A program made the translations under genes and the position numbers. The notes under the pieces were generated by a model. That model was not told where the DNA came from and searched no databases. It saw only the letters and a program-made list of their open reading frames with translations. Positions 58,986-64,000 of a stretch of DNA of 64,000 nucleotides are shown piece after piece. The stretch is from assembly GCF_023336755.1 (NCBI RefSeq), contig NZ_JALZWP010000005.1, positions 1 through 64,000 on the forward strand, read 5' to 3'. Numbering within the stretch: the stretch's first letter is position 1; each line of letters starts with the position of its first letter. Source of the DNA: Roseinatronobacter domitianus. GTDB lineage: Bacteria; Pseudomonadota; Alphaproteobacteria; Rhodobacterales; Rhodobacteraceae.

Positions 58986-59639
58986 ATGCTGGATTTCGTC
59001 AATGTCAGCAAGTCCTTCTGGACCGGAACCCAGCGCAAAGTCATCCTCGAACAGGCGAGCTTCTCGATCCGGCAAGGGATGAACCTTGGCGTGCTGGCAA
59101 AGAACGGCTCCGGCAAGACCACGGTCATCAACATGATGGCCGGGTTGGAACGGCCCGATGATGGTGCGATCCACCGAAATTGCTCGGTTTCCTTTCCTCT
59201 TGGCTTTATGGGTGGTTTGGTCAGCAAGCACAGCGGCACAGAAAACGTGCGCTATATTGCCGCCATTTACGGGCTGGATGCCGATTATGTCGAAGCTTTC
59301 TGCCGCTGGCTGTGCGATATTGGTGAATATTTCGACATGCCCATCGGCACCTATAGCAGCGGCATGCGCGCGCGCCTGTCGCTGGCGCTGATGCTGGCGA
59401 TGAATTTCGACCTGTATCTGATCGACGAGGGGATGCCGACGACGACCGATGTTGCCTTCAACAAACGCGCCGGGGCCGTCATGCGCGAAAGGTTCGAACG
59501 CTCGACCCTGGTGATCGTGTCGCACCAACACGACATCTTGCAGAAATTCTGCAATTCCGCTGCCGTCCTGCGCGATGGCAAGCTATATTTCTTCGATACG
59601 CTGGAAGAGGCGAAAGAGCTTTATGACTACGCCGGTTAA
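58986..59639 (+). CDS. kpsT: capsule polysaccharide ABC exporter, ATPase subunit (KpsT)
   Basis: KpsT powers export of the lipid-linked capsule through KpsM. The 217-residue ATPase has Walker A AKNGSGKTT (residues 38-46), a signature YSSGMRARL and Walker B LYLIDE. The short GYFPLGF-like motif SFPLGFMGGL follows Walker A, as usual in KpsT/Wzt. Length matches KpsT; there is no C-terminal carbohydrate-binding domain, so substrate selection should lie with other parts. It overlaps the next gene by 17 bases. Its permease gene kpsM is 23 kb to the left. Confidence 0.92.
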   Translation: MLDFVNVSKSFWTGTQRKVILEQASFSIRQGMNLGVLAKNGSGKTTVINMMAGLERPDDGAIHRNCSVSFPLGFMGGLVSKHSGTENVRYIAAIYGLDADYVEAFCRWLCDIGEYFDMPIGTYSSGMRARLSLALMLAMNFDLYLIDEGMPTTTDVAFNKRAGAVMRERFERSTLVIVSHQHDILQKFCNSAAVLRDGKLYFFDTLEEAKELYDYAG

Positions 59640-61371
59640 ATCCAAACGCTTTCGGTTGCGCCAAGGCTCCGGCGGAACGGCAAAATCTCCACAAGACGGG
59701 CCTGACATGGCCGCATCCCGCGCACCCGCCGCAACACCTGAACAACCCGAAACCCCGCCCCAGCGCTCTGCCGCGGCGCCCTCTGCACCACCTGCCAAAC
59801 CGCGAATCGTGTTGCAAAAGCGCGTGCGGACTACAACGGCGGGGGCCAGTGAGCCAGTCAGTTCCGACATATCGCCAAGCGCCCCGGCGGCGGAACCGGA
59901 CAATAGCCAGCAGTCCGAATCCGAGCTCGACATCATCCGCCAAGAAGGGCTGACCGCCCGCCAGTTGCGCATGGCCATGCGCGTGGCGCAAAAGCATGGC
60001 ATTCGGGCAGGCTCTGCCTATGAGGCGGTCCTTGCCCTGCGCAAGATCGGGGTCGATCCATTCTCGCGCGCGACCATGCTGGAACTTGTGCGCAACGAGG
60101 AAGCTGACGATACCAGCCGCGCGCTGACCACCGCAGCACAAACCGCGCCAGCCAAGGCCGACGACTCGGTGTCTGCCGCGCAAGAGCGGATGGCAAAGAT
60201 CGCCGCCGAACGCGAGCGCGAATTGAAAAAAATGCAGCGCGAAATCGTTAAACGCCGCCGCAAGCGGCTGTTGCTTTTGGGCGCGCGCATTCTGGCCTTC
60301 GTCACCTTCCCCACATTTCTGGCGACCTATTATTTCTACATGATCGCCACGCCAATGTATGCGACCGAAGCCGAGTTCGTTATTCAACAGGCTGATTCCG
60401 GCCCTTCCATGGGGGCTGATCTGGGCTCTATGTTACCCTCTGCCGCCGGTATGGGTCTGGGTGGCCAGCAAGAGGCCGCCTCGGTCCAGAGCTTCCTGCA
60501 ATCGCGCGGGGCTATGCTGCGATTGAACGAGGAAGAAGGCTTTCGCGCGCATTTCAGCCAGCCCGAGCTGGATATATGGCGCAAGTTACCGCCCGATGCC
60601 TCGAATGACGATGCGTTCAAGACCTATGGGCGGCATGTCCGGATCAGCTACGACCCAACCGAAGGCGTGGTCCGGATGGAGGTGATCGCCGCCACGCCAG
60701 AGGATAGCGAGCGCTTCGCCAGCGCGCTTCTGACCTATGCCGAAGAGCATGTCGATATGATGACCCAGCGTCTGCGCGATAGCCAGATGCGCGAGGCCCG
60801 CCAAAGCCTTGAGGAAGCGCAAGCCGCGCTCATCGTCGCGCGACAGGACATCGTCGCGCTACAAGAGCAATCCTCGGTCCTGTCGGGCGAGGTCGAGGTG
60901 CAGCTTATTTCGCAGCAGATTGTGGCGCTGGAAACCGAGTTGACGCAAACACAACTCAGCATTCAGGAAATGCGCACGAATGCACGCCCAAACCCGGCGC
61001 GGTTACGCCCACTGGAACGCCGGGCCGATGCCTTGCAACAACAAATCACCGGGTTGCGCAATTCTATGACACAAGGCTCCGGCGGCGATGCGTCCTTGGC
61101 CTCGATCCAGAGTCAGCTCATCATGGCAGAGGCCGAAGTGCAGACCCGCGAGATGATGCGCGCGCAAGCCATGCAACAACTTGAATCCGCCCGTATGGAA
61201 GTCAGCCGTCAGGTCCGCTACCTTGCTCTGACGGTTGAGCCCATCGCCTCCGATGAAGCGGTCTACCCGCGCAAACTGGCCAATTCGTCACTGGCTTTCC
61301 TGCTATTCGCGGGGATTTATCTGTTTGCCTCCATGACCGGATCGGTGCTACGCGAACAGGTTTCCGGCTAA
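59623..61371 (+). CDS. capsule export inner-membrane/periplasmic protein (KpsE type)
   Basis: KpsE-type polysaccharide co-polymerase proteins link the KpsMT transporter to the outer-membrane channel. The 582-residue protein is longer than E. coli KpsE (about 380). A cytoplasmic N-terminal stretch of about 220 residues, rich in Pro, Ala and Gln, then in charged residues (ERERELKKMQREIVKRRRKR), precedes the first membrane helix (LAFVTFPTFLATYYFYMI). The periplasmic part is a long coiled coil (about 380-540, EARQSLEEAQAALIVARQDI). A second helix (SLAFLLFAGIYLFASM) ends the protein. It starts inside kpsT (ATG at 59623). Confidence 0.87.
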   Translation: MTTPVKSKRFRLRQGSGGTAKSPQDGPDMAASRAPAATPEQPETPPQRSAAAPSAPPAKPRIVLQKRVRTTTAGASEPVSSDISPSAPAAEPDNSQQSESELDIIRQEGLTARQLRMAMRVAQKHGIRAGSAYEAVLALRKIGVDPFSRATMLELVRNEEADDTSRALTTAAQTAPAKADDSVSAAQERMAKIAAERERELKKMQREIVKRRRKRLLLLGARILAFVTFPTFLATYYFYMIATPMYATEAEFVIQQADSGPSMGADLGSMLPSAAGMGLGGQQEAASVQSFLQSRGAMLRLNEEEGFRAHFSQPELDIWRKLPPDASNDDAFKTYGRHVRISYDPTEGVVRMEVIAATPEDSERFASALLTYAEEHVDMMTQRLRDSQMREARQSLEEAQAALIVARQDIVALQEQSSVLSGEVEVQLISQQIVALETELTQTQLSIQEMRTNARPNPARLRPLERRADALQQQITGLRNSMTQGSGGDASLASIQSQLIMAEAEVQTREMMRAQAMQQLESARMEVSRQVRYLALTVEPIASDEAVYPRKLANSSLAFLLFAGIYLFASMTGSVLREQVSG

Positions 61372-61379
61372 ATCAGGCC

Positions 61380-61403
61380 GGGGCAGGTCAAACCGCCTGC
61401 CCC
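61380..61403. terminator. hairpin between convergent KpsE-type gene and flavoprotein gene
   Basis: GGGGCAGG and CCTGCCCC form a perfect eight-base stem with an eight-base loop. It begins nine bases behind the plus-strand stop and includes the last codons of the convergent minus-strand gene. It probably ends transcription from the capsule side; no T-run is present. Confidence 0.45.
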
Positions 61404-62563
61404 GCAGCCCAACCCGATGACCACGCCCATTGAAAATTGTAGCCACCCAGCCAGCCGGTCACATCCACGACCTCGCCAATGAAATGTAGACCCGGCACAT
61501 TGCGCGCCTCCATGCTGCGCGCATCCAGGTCTTGCGTGTCCACACCGCCCAGCGTGACTTCGGCCGTGCGGTAGCCTTCGCTGCCCACGGGGCGGATCTG
61601 CCAATTTTGCACCTCGGCGGCCAGTCGGCCCAGCCCGCGCCCGGTCTGATCGGCCAAGCGCCCTGACACGCCCGCCCGCGCAACAACCGCGCGCGCCAAC
61701 CGCTCTGGCAGATGGCGGGCCAGCGCGGTCTGCACCTCGACCCGCCCGGCCTGCGCCTTTTGCTCCGCCAATGCCGTCGCAATCTCGCCCCCCGGCGCCA
61801 GATCGACCGTGATCTCCTCGCCTTCACGCCAATAGCTGGAAATCTGCAAGATCGACGGGCCCGACAAGCCACGATGCGTGAACAGCAACCCCTCCTCGAA
61901 AGCGGTCTTGCCATGGCGAACTGTGGCAGGCACCGCCAACCCGGCCAATGCGCGCGTCTCTTCCAGCATGTCGCCCGAAAAGGTCAGCGGAACAAGGCCC
62001 GGTCGCGTCTCGACCAGCCCCAGTCCAAATTGCCGGGCCAGCGCGTAACCAAGGCCTGTCGCCCCCATCTTCGGGATCGATTTGCCGCCTGTGGCCACAA
62101 CCAGCCGCGGTGCATGGAATGCGCCTGCGCTGCTGGCGACATGAAACTCTTGCGCGCGCGTAACCGCTCCAATCTCGGCCCCCAGAACCAGCGTCACGCC
62201 AGCGGCGTCCATATCCGCGCGCAACATCGCAATAATCTCGCGCGCAGAACCGTCACAGAACAACTGCCCAAGGGTCTTTTCATGCCAGGCAATCCCTGCG
62301 CGCGACACGCGATCAATGAAATCCCATTGCGTGTAGCGTTTCAGCGCCGACAACGCGAAACGCGGATTGTCTGACAAGAAGCGCTCTGGCGCGATATGCA
62401 GGTTGGTGAAGTTACACCGCCCCCCGCCAGAAATGCGGATTTTCTCGCCCGGTGCCTTGGCGTGGTCCAATACCAACACCCGCCGCCCGCGCTTCCCGGC
62501 CTCGATGGCGGCGAACATGCCTGCGGCCCCTGCGCCAAGGACGATCACATCGAACGCGCTCAT
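61388..62563 (-). CDS. BaiN/HI0933-type FAD-dependent oxidoreductase
   Basis: The 391-residue flavoprotein begins with the dinucleotide-binding VIVLGAGAAGMFAAIEAGKR (residues 5-24). It carries the family signature KIRISGGGRCNFTN at 41-54, then LVVATGGKSIPKMGATGLGY and the C-terminal GEVVDVTGWLGGYNFQWAWSSG. These place it in the HI0933/YhiN family, whose best-studied member BaiN reduces bile-acid intermediates; the substrate in this kind of bacterium is unknown. It stands alone, convergent with the KpsE-type gene. The ATG follows AAGGATGAAGG. Confidence 0.9.
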   Translation of the reverse strand: MSAFDVIVLGAGAAGMFAAIEAGKRGRRVLVLDHAKAPGEKIRISGGGRCNFTNLHIAPERFLSDNPRFALSALKRYTQWDFIDRVSRAGIAWHEKTLGQLFCDGSAREIIAMLRADMDAAGVTLVLGAEIGAVTRAQEFHVASSAGAFHAPRLVVATGGKSIPKMGATGLGYALARQFGLGLVETRPGLVPLTFSGDMLEETRALAGLAVPATVRHGKTAFEEGLLFTHRGLSGPSILQISSYWREGEEITVDLAPGGEIATALAEQKAQAGRVEVQTALARHLPERLARAVVARAGVSGRLADQTGRGLGRLAAEVQNWQIRPVGSEGYRTAEVTLGGVDTQDLDARSMEARNVPGLHFIGEVVDVTGWLGGYNFQWAWSSGWAAGQAV

Positions 62564-62566
62564 GCC

Positions 62567-62587
62567 TTCATCCTTGCAAAAATATCC
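62567..62587. repeat. third copy of the TTCATC-type repeat core
   Basis: TTCATCCTTGCAAAAATATC (62567-62586) matches the element at 27873 in all but one of its 20 bases and is related to that at 6917. Here it lies upstream of the flavoprotein gene, not behind a stop codon, and its complement supplies that gene's ribosome binding site. Confidence 0.55.
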
Positions 62588-62662
62588 ACGACACCACCCT
62601 CAGTCGCCCAAAGCCGTCATCGGGGCCGTGCACCGCCCGGCACGGGCACGCGCGGCCAGCGC

Positions 62663-62682
62663 GCCCCCGCCTTCGCGGGGGC
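62663..62682 (-). terminator. hairpin behind the Atm1-type exporter gene
   Basis: GCCCCCGC and GCGGGGGC form a perfect eight-base stem with loop CTTC, 28 bases behind the stop codon of the exporter gene on the minus strand. A second small stem GCCCG/CGGGC lies nearby at about 62632-62646. It probably ends the exporter transcript, although no T-run follows. Confidence 0.5.
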
Positions 62683-62710
62683 CGGTGGTCGCGCGTTTCC
62701 CCCGTTCGGG

Positions 62711-64000
62711 TCAAGACCCGTCAGCTTCGGCGCTTTGGCGGGCCCACATCGCGGCATAGCGCCCGCCCTTCGCCAGAAGCCCCTCATGCGTGCCGTCTTC
62801 CACGATCCGGCCCGCTTCCAGCACCACAATGCGGTCGGCCTCTACGACAGTGGACAAGCGATGCGCGATCATCAGCACCGTGCGCCCTTGCCCGGCGCGG
62901 CGCAGGCTTTCCTGAATGTCCTGCTCGGTCTGCGTATCAAGCGCACTCGTCGCTTCATCCAGCAGCAAGATGGGCGGGTCTTTCAGAAGCGTGCGGGCAA
63001 TGCCGACGCGCTGCTTTTCGCCGCCGGACAGTTTCAGCCCACGCTCGCCCACGGCCGTGTCATAGCCTTCGGGCAGGGACAGGATGAAATCATGGATGCG
63101 CGCGGCTTCGGCCGCCGCTTCGACCTCGGCGCGGGTGGCGCCCTCGCGGCCATAGGCGATGTTATAGGCGATGGTATCGTTGAACAGCACCGTGTCTTGC
63201 GGGACAACCCCGATCGCGGCGTGCAAGCTGTCTTGCGTCACGTCGCGCAGGTCTTGTCCGTCAATGCGCAAAGCCCCGCCGGTGACGTCATAGAACCGGA
63301 ACAAAAGGCGTCCAATCGTGGATTTTCCAGATCCGGACGGGCCAACAATCGCCACGCTCTGCCCCGGAGGCACGGTCAGGCTGACGCCGTGCAGAATGGG
63401 CCGGGCCGGGTCATAGGCAAAGCTCACATTGTCCAGAACCACCTCGGCCCCACCCACGGCCAAGGGCGGCGCATCCTTGGCGTCGCGCACATCGGTGGGC
63501 TGATCCAGCAGGTCGAACATATCGCCCATATCAACCAAAGCTTGCCGAATTTCGCGGTAAACCGTGCCCAAAAAATTCAACGGCAGGGTGATCTGGATCA
63601 TGTAGGCGTTGACCATCACGAAATCCCCGACGGTCAGATCGCCCGACTGCACGCCCATCGCGGCCATGACCATGACCAACACCAGACCGCCGGTAATCAG
63701 CACAGCCTGACCGAAATTCAGAAAGGCCAGAGAGTAGTTGGTTTGCACCGCCGCAACTTCGTATTTCTGCATGGCCGCATCATAGCGCCGGGCTTCCATG
63801 CCTTCCGCGTTGAAATACTTGACGGTTTCAAAATTCAGCAGGCTGTCGATGGCTTTCTGGTTGGCGTCGGTATCTTGGTTATTCATCTCGCGGCGCTGTT
63901 TGACGCGCCATTCCGTAACCTTGAAGGTGAACCAGACATAAAGCGCAATGGTCACGACCACCGTGGCCAGGTAGCGCAAGTCGAACAGCCAGAAGAAGAT
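62711..64000 (-). CDS. Atm1-type ABC exporter (permease-ATPase fusion), 5' end outside the window
   Basis: The frame is open to the last base of the window, so the N-terminal part (first helices, perhaps 180 residues) is missing; 429 codons are visible. They contain the end of the exporter membrane domain (ALYVWFTFKVTEWR, INSLLNFETVKYFN-like SLLNFETVKYFNAEG, and a helix VLVMVMAAMGV). The ATPase domain has GPSGSGKST, LKLSGGEKQRVGIART and ILLLDEATSALD. The NFETVKYFN segment is typical of the Atm1/HMT1 group, which exports glutathione-linked compounds in iron-sulfur and heavy-metal physiology. No start codon can be assigned; TTG at 63979 is internal. Confidence 0.9.
   Translation of the reverse strand: MFFWLFDLRYLATVVVTIALYVWFTFKVTEWRVKQRREMNNQDTDANQKAIDSLLNFETVKYFNAEGMEARRYDAAMQKYEVAAVQTNYSLAFLNFGQAVLITGGLVLVMVMAAMGVQSGDLTVGDFVMVNAYMIQITLPLNFLGTVYREIRQALVDMGDMFDLLDQPTDVRDAKDAPPLAVGGAEVVLDNVSFAYDPARPILHGVSLTVPPGQSVAIVGPSGSGKSTIGRLLFRFYDVTGGALRIDGQDLRDVTQDSLHAAIGVVPQDTVLFNDTIAYNIAYGREGATRAEVEAAAEAARIHDFILSLPEGYDTAVGERGLKLSGGEKQRVGIARTLLKDPPILLLDEATSALDTQTEQDIQESLRRAGQGRTVLMIAHRLSTVVEADRIVVLEAGRIVEDGTHEGLLAKGGRYAAMWARQSAEADGS

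Overview
The window looks like chromosomal DNA of an alphaproteobacterium of the Rhodobacterales (Rhodobacter/Roseobacter relatives). The evidence is a complete nuoA-N operon carrying the small extra genes typical of that group, with birA, coaX and RNase J behind it; an alphaproteobacterial glpSTPQUV-type glycerol ABC transporter; single-module sized NuoG and C-terminally extended NuoE; and generally GC-rich, tightly packed genes with many ATGA or TAATG start/stop overlaps. I did not identify rRNA, tRNA, CRISPR arrays, insertion sequences or prophage genes inside the window. A strong promoter at the extreme left edge points outward and probably drives a stable RNA just outside.

Layout. 1-2.3 kb (minus): ribE, scpA, scpB. 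2.4-6.9 kb (plus): kpsS, an outer-membrane polysaccharide export lipoprotein and kpsC. 7.0-26.0 kb (minus): a 19-kb transcription unit nuoA-B-C-D-E-(DUF5337)-F-(DUF5333)-G-(lipoprotein)-H-I-J-K-L-M-N-birA-coaX-rnj, read from a promoter at about 26.15 kb. 26.3-35.2 kb: an LprI-like secreted protein, a nucleoside hydrolase, then a minus-strand surface-glycan block (two-module sulfotransferase-like protein, Branch-family glycosyltransferase, two paralogous family-2 glycosyltransferases, galU) and cysQ. 35.3-39.9 kb (plus): kpsM, a 67-residue membrane protein coupled to a DUF1989 gene, lepA, and an AT-rich DUF3800 gene placed directly behind lepA. 40.0-50.2 kb: the glycerol regulon, glpD-S-T-P-Q-U-V-K on minus with glpR divergent. 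50.2-62.6 kb: uup, a DUF1501/DUF1800 pair, a NodE/NodF-like ketosynthase and acyl carrier protein pair, an L,D-transpeptidase with a divergent MepK-like peptidase, kpsT with a KpsE-type protein, and a BaiN-type flavoprotein. The right edge cuts an Atm1-type ABC exporter.

How the genes work together. Three themes dominate: respiration (complex I), glycerol uptake and oxidation (uptake, phosphorylation by GlpK, oxidation by GlpD, repression by GlpR), and the cell envelope. The envelope genes form one functional set scattered over four loci: an ABC-transporter-dependent (group 2/3 type) capsule system (KpsC and KpsS starter-Kdo transferases, KpsM/KpsT transporter, KpsE-type and Wza/KpsD-type conduit), a glycan modification block and galU for UDP-glucose. 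CysQ would clear the PAP left by sulfation.

No entirely new system is obvious. The best candidates for a second look are the split capsule and sulfated-glycan machinery, the NodFE-like pair, the glycerol importer with two complementary degenerate ATPases and an internal terminator before glpK, and the horizontally acquired DUF3800 islet. All function calls come from reading the translated sequence by eye; no database search was possible.
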